Positions 35,869 through 46,200 of a stretch of DNA of 64,000 nt are shown here, piece after piece; position 1 is the first letter of the stretch, and each line of letters begins with the position of its first letter. A model generated the notes under the pieces. The model saw nothing but the letters and a program-made list of their open reading frames with translations. It ran no database searches and was not told where the DNA came from. The position numbers and the translations under genes are program-made. Location of the stretch: positions 496,001 through 560,000 of the forward strand of contig CALNXQ010000003.1 of the NCBI GenBank assembly GCA_942490535.1, given 5' to 3'. The DNA is from JAEINY01 sp942490535 (lineage in GTDB: Bacteria > Bacteroidota > Bacteroidia > Bacteroidales > Marinilabiliaceae).

Positions 35869-37485
35869 TTATTCATTTTTGAACTCCCCGAAACTGCCGG
35901 GAATGGTGGCTACGTATTTCATCAATTCAGCCTTCATTTCCGACAGTATTTCCTGGTAAGCCGGATCCTGGGCCAGGTTATTGGTCTCGTTGGGATCGTC
36001 CTTCAAGTTATACAATTGATCGGCATCGGCATAATGCGGATAACGCGTCGTCGATGGAAATTCCGCATCTCCTCCACCGGGGATAATCTGCACATGCCCA
36101 AAGGGTGCTGCCGGATCCAGGTTATTGGGCCCTTTCCCGCGTACCTTCAGTTTCTTATTATAATCCTCCAAAAGCGTCTTTCGTTCCGCCAGTGAGATGT
36201 TTTCAATCCACTGGGGATAACGTAACGCCATGTATTTATAATCTCCTTTCCGAACCCCTCTTGAATAGCCAATTTCAAAGTACAGCGATTCACGTGCTTG
36301 CTCTGTTTTACCTGCTAATACCGGGGCAAAGCTTTGGCCATCCATAGCCAACTGATCTGTTTGAGCTCCGGCTAATTCCAGAATAGTAGGTGTGAAATCC
36401 ACGTTGGACACCAAAGTCTGGCACTCATGCCCCACCTTAAATCCACCCTTTTGCCAGATGATACTTGGGTTATGAGTCGCGCCCTGATAAACCGATCCTT
36501 TGGCAAATTGCCCATGGTCATTAAAGAAGAAGATAATGGTGTTGTCAGCCACCCCTTTTTCTTCCAGTTTAGCCATCATAGCGCCCAGGGCATCATCCAT
36601 CCATAGCAAATTAGCTTTCCGGTCATTCACCGGCATACCAGCCTCTTTCAGACGCGTCGGGATAGTGGATTGATGCGGTAATACCACAGGTGCTTTATCC
36701 AATTTCCCGATGGGTGTGATGGTGCGATCGGCATCCCAGGCCCGTTTGGCATCCTGAGGTCCATGGGGCAAGGTGGTTGCAAAATAGAGAAAGAAGGGTT
36801 GTTCATCTGTCTGATCCAAAAAATGAAGAGCCGCCTCGGTGGTCCAATCCAGGTTGTGAACGGCCAAAGCCCGTGGCCCATTAAAATCCGGATTCTCATA
36901 AAAGATACCACCTGCAAAATCAAACCCACATTGCTGATAGGCTTCTACAGTGGCCTTATAATTGCTCACCTGTTGTTTCATTACCCGGGCATCCGCCGCA
37001 TCCGCCGTTAAGGGTACATCTTTCCAATCGGCCACTTCAATCACGTGATTCTTTCCCACAGCACCGGTGAAATACCCGGCCGCCTGCAACAGATTGGCCA
37101 TATTGGCTTCCCCCGGCAAGATGTGGGTATTCCACTCCACCACGCGCTGGCCATCATTTTTCTTTGTCTGCTTCACGAAATGAGGATTCATGGCCCGGCT
37201 GGCATATTTCCCGGTCATCACATTAAATCGACTGGGAGTACAAACCGTGGCGCTCACATGTTGTCCCATCATAATTGTGCCTTCATTGGCCAATTTATCC
37301 AGGTTGGGGGTCAGATTCATCCCTTTGCTTTCGGGTAGAAAGTTGAACATGTCACGGGTCATATCATCGGCGATGAAAAAGATGATATTGGGTCGTTTCT
37401 GTTGTTTCTCCTTTGCCTCACAGGCATTAAAGCCCATCAGGAGAAAAGCGATTAAAATGAATTTATAAATTGTTATTCTGATCAT
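35869..37485 (-). CDS. Sulfatase lipoprotein (subfamily unclear)
   Basis: The ATG at 37485 (MIRITIYKFILIAFLLMGFNAC) gives 538 residues; the frame begins at a TTG six bases upstream. Lipobox FNAC places the lipid on about Cys22. NIIFFIADDMTRDMFNF and ATVCTPSRFNVMTGKY (Cys82) are the active-site segments; VGKNHV replaces the more common GKWH, and FFNDHGQFAKGSVYQGATHNPSII supplies the late metal ligands. It begins right after the GH9 stop codon (7 bp), so it belongs to the susCD-GH3-GH9 transcript. I cannot place it in a subfamily with confidence. Confidence 0.85.
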   Translation of the reverse strand: MIRITIYKFILIAFLLMGFNACEAKEKQQKRPNIIFFIADDMTRDMFNFLPESKGMNLTPNLDKLANEGTIMMGQHVSATVCTPSRFNVMTGKYASRAMNPHFVKQTKKNDGQRVVEWNTHILPGEANMANLLQAAGYFTGAVGKNHVIEVADWKDVPLTADAADARVMKQQVSNYKATVEAYQQCGFDFAGGIFYENPDFNGPRALAVHNLDWTTEAALHFLDQTDEQPFFLYFATTLPHGPQDAKRAWDADRTITPIGKLDKAPVVLPHQSTIPTRLKEAGMPVNDRKANLLWMDDALGAMMAKLEEKGVADNTIIFFFNDHGQFAKGSVYQGATHNPSIIWQKGGFKVGHECQTLVSNVDFTPTILELAGAQTDQLAMDGQSFAPVLAGKTEQARESLYFEIGYSRGVRKGDYKYMALRYPQWIENISLAERKTLLEDYNKKLKVRGKGPNNLDPAAPFGHVQIIPGGGDAEFPSTTRYPHYADADQLYNLKDDPNETNNLAQDPAYQEILSEMKAELMKYVATIPGSFGEFKNE

Positions 37486-37491
37486 CGACAA

Positions 37492-39231
37492 TTAATTAGA
37501 CGTTGAATAAATGGCATCCAGGCCCAATACTAAAAAGGCTGCTGCTGCATTCCAGTTAATGGCAATTTCATTGGTGGCATAACTGCACTCCAAATCCACA
37601 TAGCTTAAGGCCGGAAAATCGGATGGATACTGATCCTCTCCACAGTCCTGACGGGCTTGTTTGGTAGGTCCCCCCACCAATAAACCGGGCACTGGTGCTT
37701 CAATGCCATCTGCAACCGAGCGGCGCTCATGAATGTGCAGGGGCGTATGCTTGCCAAATCCGGTCACAAAAGACAGCTGGAGCGGATTGGCTCCCAACAG
37801 GTATCCCACACATGCATCCGCTGCTTCCAGGTATTTTTTATCTTTGGTAATGAGATAAGCATGCATCAACACCATCCCTTGATTGGCCAGTTCACTGTTA
37901 CTGCCCCATGGAAACTTCTCAATGGAGATCCGGTAGGCCGATTGCTCATAATTCTTCAGAAATTCATCGGCCAAGTGAATTAATTTCTTAGATGCCAGCT
38001 TACCATTCCCTTTCTTCTCCAATTGTGCTTTATCAGTCACCAAAGAATACAATCCCAGGGTATTGACACGCCCCCATTGCGGTAAGGAAAACTTAGCACC
38101 CGCCAGATCCATTTTTTGACTATAGGTTTTATAACCGGTGCTCAGGTACAATTCAGAGGCCGCCCAAAACCACTCATCCGCGATCTCATCGTCCTTATAT
38201 TCACCGGTAGAAATATCCTTAGGTTGTTTATAGAGGATGTCCGGGTGTTGCTCACTCCACTGCCAGGCAGTCTGAGCGGCTAGCAAACAGGAATCTGCTA
38301 ATCCCCGGTAGGCGGTCGAATAGGATTTCAATACACGGGCAGCCTTCGCCATGGTGGCAGCAAAATCCAGTGTCGCTGCTGTACTCTTCATCACCACATA
38401 GCGTTCCAAGGAGTCGTCATGGGGCATTTTCATCCCGCAAAATCGCCTGGACGTCAGCTTATGGTATACGCCACCATCATACGGATCTTGCATGGTCAGC
38501 ATCCAACGGAGGTTATACACTGTTTCATTCAGCACATCAGGTACGCCATTTCCCGTTTCCGGAATATTCAAATCCATCGTTTGTAAATAATCCCCAAACA
38601 GCTCCACCAGGTGTAATAACGAATAAGTGGTAATGCCCGAATTCACGATGTATTTGTTGTAATCACCGGCATCGTACCAGCCTCCGGGCGAACTGATCAC
38701 AGACCCTTCGGGACGTTGTTTGGAGGCCGCGGAGGCATGAATCAGAATGGCTGTATCGGGATGACCGGCCGGGCGCGCATAAATACCACCATGGGTTTCG
38801 GTGATCGCTACAGAAGCACGGGCCTGGTAAAAGGATTTCACCAATGCTTTGCCCAGTTTACTGTAGCTATCGGTTCCTATTTCAAAGGCCAACACCAGGC
38901 TCTGATCCTCCACCAGCAGTTCATAGGCTCCACTTTCCGTCAATCCGGAAAATGGGGCATAACACACATTCGTTCCGGAATAAGGCCAGTGTTGTGAATC
39001 AGATAATTCACCTGAATAAACGGTAGCCCCCTGCGCGTTAACAATGTGAAAGCGATGGCCTTCCCATTTTCCATCGAAAAAAGCCCGTTTGACAGATTCC
39101 GGCCTGAAACCAATCTGGTTAATACCCTGGGCAAATGCTCCGATGGAAATGAAAAGGAGGAAAACAGTCATCAACACTGGTCTCCACGGTGTGTTTATCG
39201 TTTTTATCTTAAGTCCTCTATCGCTCTGCAT
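37492..39231 (-). CDS. GH9-family glycoside hydrolase
   Basis: A 579-residue GH9 enzyme. A signal peptide (VLMTVFLLFISIGAFAQ) is followed by the Ig-like CelD_N domain (INQIGFRPESVKRAFF to about residue 120) and the (alpha/alpha)6 barrel. The catalytic base region is GGWYDAGDYNKY and the acid Glu lies in SYATNEIAINWNAA near the C-terminus; HERRSV is the usual third motif. GH9 members are mostly endo-beta-1,4-glucanases, but exo-acting beta-glucosidases and glucosaminidases with a CelD_N domain are known, so substrate is not fixed. Gaps of 7 bp to GH3 and to the following sulfatase indicate an operon. No T9SS tail is present, so it is probably periplasmic. Confidence 0.87.
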   Translation of the reverse strand: MQSDRGLKIKTINTPWRPVLMTVFLLFISIGAFAQGINQIGFRPESVKRAFFDGKWEGHRFHIVNAQGATVYSGELSDSQHWPYSGTNVCYAPFSGLTESGAYELLVEDQSLVLAFEIGTDSYSKLGKALVKSFYQARASVAITETHGGIYARPAGHPDTAILIHASAASKQRPEGSVISSPGGWYDAGDYNKYIVNSGITTYSLLHLVELFGDYLQTMDLNIPETGNGVPDVLNETVYNLRWMLTMQDPYDGGVYHKLTSRRFCGMKMPHDDSLERYVVMKSTAATLDFAATMAKAARVLKSYSTAYRGLADSCLLAAQTAWQWSEQHPDILYKQPKDISTGEYKDDEIADEWFWAASELYLSTGYKTYSQKMDLAGAKFSLPQWGRVNTLGLYSLVTDKAQLEKKGNGKLASKKLIHLADEFLKNYEQSAYRISIEKFPWGSNSELANQGMVLMHAYLITKDKKYLEAADACVGYLLGANPLQLSFVTGFGKHTPLHIHERRSVADGIEAPVPGLLVGGPTKQARQDCGEDQYPSDFPALSYVDLECSYATNEIAINWNAAAAFLVLGLDAIYSTSN

Positions 39232-39238
39232 AACAATC

Positions 39239-41578
39239 CTAATTTTCGACGTAAAACGGAATGGATAACAAATCTTTATCGCGTGATGAACCCCCTACCA
39301 TGGCCGTGAATTCACCGGCCTCAATGATTGGCTTCATCGCCTTATCCAAAAACCGGAGCATATCAGGCGTGATGGTAAACGTCACCTGGCGTGTCTCACC
39401 GGGTTCCAGGCTCACCCGCCGATAAGCTTTCAGCTCTTTCACCGGTCGGGTGACTGAACTGTATTTATCATTGATATACAACTGCACCACTTCCTCCCCG
39501 GCCCGGTGCCCTGTATTGGTAACTTCCACTTTCAACAAAAGCTTCTGATCGCTGGAAATAGTTTGGCTGGCCACTTGTAAGTTCTGATAGTTAAAGGCCG
39601 TATAGCTCAAACCATAACCGAAAGGATACAAGGGTCCCGACTCTCCCATCACATATTTATGAAAATAATGAGATGGCTTATGATTATAAACGGACAACTG
39701 ATGGCCTGCGCTTCTGGGTATGGTAATGGGTAATTTACCCGATGGATTAACCTGACCATAGAGTATTTGAGCAACGGCTAAACCGCCAAAGCTACCCGGT
39801 TCCCAGGCTTCCACCAGGGCTGGAATGTGATCGGCAATCCATTCTGTGGCCAGGGGCCGACCGTTCACCAACACCACAATGGTAGGTGTGCCAGTCTGGT
39901 GCACAGCCTCTACCAGTTGTTGCTGCAAGCCGGCCAGGCCAATGTCGGACCGGGCTGAATTCTCACCACATGTCTTTTCATCCCACTCCCAGCGCATGGA
40001 GTTTTCACCTACCACCACAATAGCCAAATCGGCCTGAGCGGCTCTTTTTTTAGCCTCCGTGACATGCTGCGCCTGAACGTGACGGGGATTAGAGCCCACG
40101 GCCTGAAAATCAAACTGACAAGCGGGATCCAATTGTTGCAATCCTTCCAGAATGGTGGTGATGTTTGCCTCGGGTTGTAGCCCCGTCCAATCGCCTGTGA
40201 TGGTTTGGTTATGGGCATTGGGGCCCGTCACAAATATCTTTTTATACCTGCCTTTAGTTAGCGGCAACAGGTTATTTTCGTTCTTCAACAGAACAATTGA
40301 TTTTTGAGCGGCTTCCAGGGCCGTTTTCTGGTGTTCAGGTTGAAACAAAACATCGTCTTTTTGAGTGGCATCCGCATATGGATTCTCAAAAAGCCCCAGT
40401 TTAAACTTGGCGACCAGCAGTCGACGCACACTTTCATTGATACGTTCTTCGGTTAACCGACCCTCCTGTACCAATTCCCTCACGGGCTCCAGGTAGTCCG
40501 GTCCATGCATGTGCATGTCCATCCCGGCATCGATGGTTTGATAACACGCTTCCTTCTGATTCTCGGCCACAAAATGACGGGTAGCCAGGCGTTCGATGTC
40601 CATCCAGTCGCTGACGATGAAGCCATCAAAACCCAATTCACCGCGCAATACGTCGGTCATCATCCATTTATCGGCATGACAGGCAATGCCGTTTAATTCA
40701 TTGTGGGCTGTCATCACGGAAAATACACCAGCCTCCACCGCTGCCCGGTAAGGTGGCAGGAATACTTCACGGATGGTCCGTTCCGACAGATCGGTGGGAG
40801 CGCCGTTTAGGCCATTCACCGATTCACTGCCGGCAATCAGGTGCTTGGCGCAGGCGATCACGTTAAACGAGTCAGGTGATGCCGACGCTTGCAAGCCTTC
40901 TATCATGGCGACCCCCATTTCACTCACCAGAAAGGGATCCTCCCCAAAGGTCTCCCCCACGCGTCCCCAACGGGCCTCACGTGCCACATCCAGATTGGGA
41001 GTAAAGGTCCAGGTAGCCCCGGTGGCACGCATCTCGTTGGCCGTTTCCACCGACATCTTTTTAACCAGGGCCGTATCCCAGGTACTGGCCAAGCCAATGG
41101 GTGTGGGATAGATGGTGGCCCCCTTCACTAATCCGGTGCCATGAATGGCATCAATGCCTATCAATAGAGGTATTTTCAAACGACTCTTCTGAGCCAGTGA
41201 TTGTAAATAGTTGGCCTCTTCGACCTCCACCACATGCAGAAAGGAACCAATCAGTCCCTGTTCCACCAATTGGGCCACATCGGTTGAATGCAGACCCGGA
41301 TAGAAACCATGGGCATCACTTTTCTCCATCTCCTCTTTGGATAAGTTTTGCTCGGCCTCCTTCATGTGTTGCAATCCCACATACTGGCACATTTGTGCAA
41401 TCTTCTCGTCCAAAGTCATGCGGCTTAATAAATCTGCCACTCGGGCCTCCGCAGAGAGCGTTGCATTTAAATAGGGTAGCTGGTCGTGATCTCCGTTATC
41501 CGAGGGAGAATGGCAAGCTGTCATCAAAACAGCCACCAATAGTATAATTGAAAAAAATGATCTAAACATGGCTAACAA
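39239..41578 (-). CDS. GH3-family beta-glycosidase (BglX-like) lipoprotein
   Basis: A 779-residue GH3 enzyme with lipobox MTAC. The TIM-barrel domain carries LLIGIDAIHGTG, AREARWGRVGETFGEDP, CAKHLIAGS and the nucleophile Asp in FDGFIVSDWMDI. The alpha/beta sandwich with VVVGENSMRWEWDEKTCGE probably contains the acid/base region. A fibronectin-III-like C-terminal domain completes it (VEVTNTGHRAGEEVVQLYI). A second ATG three codons in (41569) is possible. GH3 enzymes of this layout remove non-reducing beta-glucose, beta-xylose or related residues in the periplasm. It follows susD after a hairpin that may attenuate transcription. Confidence 0.88.
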   Translation of the reverse strand: MLAMFRSFFSIILLVAVLMTACHSPSDNGDHDQLPYLNATLSAEARVADLLSRMTLDEKIAQMCQYVGLQHMKEAEQNLSKEEMEKSDAHGFYPGLHSTDVAQLVEQGLIGSFLHVVEVEEANYLQSLAQKSRLKIPLLIGIDAIHGTGLVKGATIYPTPIGLASTWDTALVKKMSVETANEMRATGATWTFTPNLDVAREARWGRVGETFGEDPFLVSEMGVAMIEGLQASASPDSFNVIACAKHLIAGSESVNGLNGAPTDLSERTIREVFLPPYRAAVEAGVFSVMTAHNELNGIACHADKWMMTDVLRGELGFDGFIVSDWMDIERLATRHFVAENQKEACYQTIDAGMDMHMHGPDYLEPVRELVQEGRLTEERINESVRRLLVAKFKLGLFENPYADATQKDDVLFQPEHQKTALEAAQKSIVLLKNENNLLPLTKGRYKKIFVTGPNAHNQTITGDWTGLQPEANITTILEGLQQLDPACQFDFQAVGSNPRHVQAQHVTEAKKRAAQADLAIVVVGENSMRWEWDEKTCGENSARSDIGLAGLQQQLVEAVHQTGTPTIVVLVNGRPLATEWIADHIPALVEAWEPGSFGGLAVAQILYGQVNPSGKLPITIPRSAGHQLSVYNHKPSHYFHKYVMGESGPLYPFGYGLSYTAFNYQNLQVASQTISSDQKLLLKVEVTNTGHRAGEEVVQLYINDKYSSVTRPVKELKAYRRVSLEPGETRQVTFTITPDMLRFLDKAMKPIIEAGEFTAMVGGSSRDKDLLSIPFYVEN

Positions 41579-41660
41579 TTAAGTGTGTGGCCCCTTTATA
41601 CCGGGCACACAAGTGGTTGTATTTTCCCTTTCCAATCGCCGTTGATTGGTATGGACACAT

Positions 41661-41700
41661 AGTAAAAGTGTGTCAGCAGATGTCGCCTCTACTGACACAC
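41661..41700 (-). terminator. Hairpin with T tract between susD and the GH3 gene
   Basis: Arms GTGTGTCAG and CTGACACAC (41668-41676 with 41692-41700) form a perfect 9-bp stem, with further AGA/TCT pairing inside; read on the minus strand it is followed by TTTTACT. It likely terminates part of the susCD transcript, making downstream enzyme genes less expressed. Confidence 0.6.
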
Positions 41701-41707
41701 CTGATCT

Positions 41708-43267
41708 TTAATAACCCGGATTTTGGTCCGCAGTATTAATATTTGGATTCGCCGTGAGCTCCGATTGAGGGATCGGCATTAACAAGTTGCGTGAATTATC
41801 CGGTAACTCCACATCTCTTGATTTTGTGAAATCATAGGCGGGCGTATTGTTGTGAATATCCACCACATGGGCTTTGAAATAATCATAGCCCCGACGTCGG
41901 TCATTGAACCACTCATGCCCTTCACCCAACAATTCATAGCGATACTCAAACATGATGGCCGCCCGGAATTCCGCTTGGGTAAGACCGCTCCAATCGGCTG
42001 GTTCATTGCTGGCCACATCGGCTGATTGACGGGCACGGGCCAATACTTCATTGACATAGGCATAGGCATTATCCGGCCCATTCAATTCATTTTCAATCTC
42101 CGCCAGCATCAACAACAGATCGGCATAACGCAAAGCCACAAAATTCATATTGGTATTGTAATTCAGACGCGCATGATCCTTCATGTAATACTTGTTTAGC
42201 CAGGGGTAACTCTTGTCTTTGTTGTTCCGGGCTTTGAAAGTAGGATATGTTTTAATGATAGATGTACTTCCATTGGCCCCATACTTGGTCCACTCGGTCA
42301 GGAAGGTGGCCTCTATACGCGGATCAGCCGGATATTTGGCCGCATGCAAATCGTAACATTCCACATTGGGTTTTATACGTCCCCATACTGATTTACCGGC
42401 ATTTCCATTGGAGGCAGTAAACAACTGATAAAGACGCAAAGTGTTCTCCTCATTCCCTTGTATTTCAAAGATGGATTCACCCGTATTATTACTGGTGGCT
42501 TCCATCCACAAGTTACGATAGTCGCCTACCAATGAATATTTACCATACACTTTAATGGCCTCATCGTAGGCCTTCTGCCAATAATCCGTCTGGTCAGCCG
42601 TTTGATTGCCCGCCAGCGTCATGTACACCTTGGCCAACAACATATTGGCTGCAGGCGCTGCAGGACGTCCGGCCGTTTGTGTATCGACCGCTCGCATCAA
42701 TTGAGCAGCTGCCTCCAGATCTTTAATGATCTGTGCATAAACAACCTCAGCCGTGGCGCGGGGCTGATTCAAAGTCTCCACCGATACAGTTTTAGTCAGC
42801 AGCGGTACCCCACCGTACAGACGTACCAGGTTGAAATAAGACAAAGCTCTTAGAAAGTAAGCCTGACCTAAAATGTTATTTTGCTCCACTTCATCTTGCA
42901 AAGTCACCAGCGTCAGGTTATCAATGACATCATTGGTGCGCGAAATCACCCGGTAGGCGCCAATCCATACATTCTCCACAAAGTTCAATGAAGGTGTTTG
43001 CTGGAAAATCAAAATATCAGCCAAACTGGCATCCCGGTTCGAGGTAAACAAGCCGGAAGAGAAATAAGTCAGGTGCATGAAATCGGCCCCATAATAATTA
43101 AAGTCGGCCACACCTGAATAACAACCGTTCAAAACGGTATTGGCTCCTTCTGTGGTGGAGAAGAGGTTATCAGCAGTGGGAAACTTGGGTTCCTCCTGCA
43201 TCTCACAACCAACTACTCCCACTAGCACAAAGGCTAAAATGTATATAATGTTGTTTTTTATCTTCAT
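41708..43267 (-). CDS. susD-like: SusD-family glycan-binding lipoprotein
   Basis: A 519-residue SusD homologue. A lipoprotein signal (IIYILAFVLVGVVGC, Cys21) is followed by helices of the tetratricopeptide-type fold (TTEGANTVLNGCYSG; GQAYFLRALSYFNLVRLYGGVPLLT). The C-terminal SusD motif region is FRAAIMFEYRYELLGEGHEWFNDRRRGYDYF with DNSRNLLMPIPQSELTANPNI. It caps the SusC barrel and binds the oligosaccharide outside the cell. It lies 24 bp after susC. Confidence 0.92.
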   Translation of the reverse strand: MKIKNNIIYILAFVLVGVVGCEMQEEPKFPTADNLFSTTEGANTVLNGCYSGVADFNYYGADFMHLTYFSSGLFTSNRDASLADILIFQQTPSLNFVENVWIGAYRVISRTNDVIDNLTLVTLQDEVEQNNILGQAYFLRALSYFNLVRLYGGVPLLTKTVSVETLNQPRATAEVVYAQIIKDLEAAAQLMRAVDTQTAGRPAAPAANMLLAKVYMTLAGNQTADQTDYWQKAYDEAIKVYGKYSLVGDYRNLWMEATSNNTGESIFEIQGNEENTLRLYQLFTASNGNAGKSVWGRIKPNVECYDLHAAKYPADPRIEATFLTEWTKYGANGSTSIIKTYPTFKARNNKDKSYPWLNKYYMKDHARLNYNTNMNFVALRYADLLLMLAEIENELNGPDNAYAYVNEVLARARQSADVASNEPADWSGLTQAEFRAAIMFEYRYELLGEGHEWFNDRRRGYDYFKAHVVDIHNNTPAYDFTKSRDVELPDNSRNLLMPIPQSELTANPNINTADQNPGY

Positions 43268-43291
43268 CTTTTCAGTTTTTTATCGCCCGAC

Positions 43292-46200
43292 TTAAAACGT
43301 GATATTCATACCAATCAGGTAAGTTTGTACATCCGGTGTCCCAATCCAATCCACACCCATAATGGTGCCATCATCCAGGAAACTGGTGATCTGCGGATTG
43401 TAGCCACTGTAATCGGTAATGGTAAATAAGTTTTTACCCGAGGCATAGATGTGAAGGTTGCTTAATGCACTGGTCCAGTCCATGGGGATGTCATAACCAA
43501 TGGTCAGGTTATTCAGGCGGAAATAACTGCCATCCTCCACAATACGATCGGACAAATACTCATTGTAAGCATACCCCACGTGAGGATATGTATTGGAAGG
43601 AGCATCCGGCCGCCAGGCTTGTTCATAGGCCTCTTTCAGGATATTCTTACTTTGGCCCTCTGCATAAGCCAGTTCCATGTTGTATCCATTCACAATGTCA
43701 TTGCCATACACACCATCAAACAACATACGTACCGACAGCCGTTTGTAGGTGAAATTGGCACTAAATCCATAGGTGAAATCTGGATTGGGATTACCGATAA
43801 ACGTTTTGTCCAGATCGTCGATGTTACCATCGCCATTCTGATCCACGAAAATCACATCACCCGCCTGGTTGGCATTGCCATTGAAAGCAGGACCCGCTGT
43901 CGCCGCATCTGCATCCTGATAGATACCATCGGTTTTCCAGCCCCAGAACATACCGATGGCTTGTCCTTCCATGAAGATATTAGCGGGTTGCTTAAAATAG
44001 GTCCCCGTGGAAACACGTCCGCCATAATACAACACTTCCTGCGATTCCTGTCCATTGAGCCACACCGTGGTGGGATCCAGCCCCAACTCGGTTACTTTAT
44101 TTCTGTTAAACGAAATATTAGCACCCAAATCAATGGAGAAATCATTCTTATCGTATACCAGACCATCAATGGCTAATTCAACCCCTTTGTTTTCAATGGT
44201 ACCACGGTTCACAAACATGCTACTCACCCCATTGGAAGGGCCTAACTCGATCTCCTGCAGCAGGTCTTTGGTTGTTTTGTAATACACATCCAAAGTGGCA
44301 CTTAAGCGGCCATCAAAGAATCCCATATCAATCCCGGCATTGAGCTGCTCACTGGTCTCCCAGGTCAGATCCGGATTGGGTATGCGCGCCGGTACATTAC
44401 CAATGATGGTGGAGTTACCGGCATTTACATAGTACGCCGTATTATATGTACCTAATGTTTGATAAGGTGAGATGGCCTGGTTACCCGTTAATCCCCATCC
44501 AGCCCTTACTTTCAGGTTATGGAATACATTCAGGTTCTTTATGAAAGGCTCTTCCATCACACGCCAGGCCAGGGCCATAGCCGGATAGTAGCCCCACTGA
44601 TTGCCATCGCTGAACTTGGAGGATTGATCCGCCCGGTAACTGGCGGTCAGCACGTATTTATCATTAAAAGAGTAGTTCACCCGACCCAACACGGAGAAGA
44701 TCGCCTCTTCAGCAGACAACAAGCTAAACGGACGATAAATGGTCTGCCCCGCCTGCGGGTAGTCGGCCCGTAAACTCTTATCCGGGAAATTGGCTACTTC
44801 ATACAATTTATTGGTGGTACTAACGCCATCATAAGTGATACCAGCCACCGCATTGACCTGATGCACATTGTTTATCTTTTTATTAAACATCAACAAGTTA
44901 TCCACCACATAACTGTAACGATCCAGGTAGGTATAATTGGCCAGTCCATTCTCTTTCTGGCCCACAAATACCCCCACATCATAAAATTTAGAGCGGTCTT
45001 TTTTGCGGTAATCCAAGCCTCCATTGAATTTATACTTCAAACCCTTGGCAATTTCATAGGTCAACGCTACGGATGTATTCAATCGTAACTCTTTGGTTTT
45101 ATCATCGAAATCGGTCATCCAGGCATAGGGATTGGAGATTTCCAGATCCAAATCCTCCTCATTCTCATCCTGCCCGATCAGTGGCCGGTAACTCAGGATC
45201 TGTTTGGTAAAGCTCCGGTTACCCCCTGATTTACTCCCGGCCTGTGCAAAGCTACCATCCTGGTACATCATGCTGAAACGCGTGTCCATTTTCAACCGAT
45301 GGGTTAATTCGCGGGTCAGATTCAGACGTAAATCTGCCCGCTTGATACGCGTCGTCTCTACAATCCCTTTCTGATCAGAGAAACCGGCCGAGAAATAATA
45401 ATTGCCTTTTTCCGATCCTCCATTGATAGAAACGCCTTCGTTGTGACTCATGCTCATTTCATAGATCTCATCCTGCCAGTTCACTTGCTGAAAGGGCGTG
45501 GTACCGATGATCGGGTTCTCCTCTGCATCATACGATAAGGCATACACTTGTCCGCCATCCACGTGATAACCCGGCTTAAATCCATCCAGTACACTGCGTT
45601 CATTCTGGTAGTTGGCATAACCCACTCCATCCAGCAGATCCATCTTCTTGGACATCACGTTCCACTCCACCGTGCCATAGGCATTAATGGTAGCCTTTCC
45701 TTTTTCGCGCTGACTCCCGCTTTTAGTAGTAATCATCACCACCCCATTGGCACCCCGTGAGCCATATATGGCCGTTGCGGAAGCATCTTTCAATACCTCA
45801 ATTTTTTCAATATCACGGGGATTCAAACCGGTCAGACCATTCTGAGGGGCCTGAATCTCATTGGCATCCGTGGAAGGATCCGATACATCGGTACCAGCTG
45901 TGCTGATGATCACTCCGTCCACTACGTACAAAGGCTCGTTATTTCCCCGTAGGCTGTTTGTGCCCCGGATACGCACACTCACCGCGCCTCCCGGACTACC
46001 GGAGTTTCCCACTACCTGAAGACCGGACGCCCGTCCCTGTAATAACATATCCACTGAGGAATACTGGCGGGCCACTTCTTCTTTCTCTTGTACACTGGCT
46101 ACGGCACCGGTCAAATCGCTTTTACGCACCTCCCCATATCCAACTACAATAACTTCGTCTAAATCGGTCATCTCGTCCTCAAGCACCACATTTATTTGCG

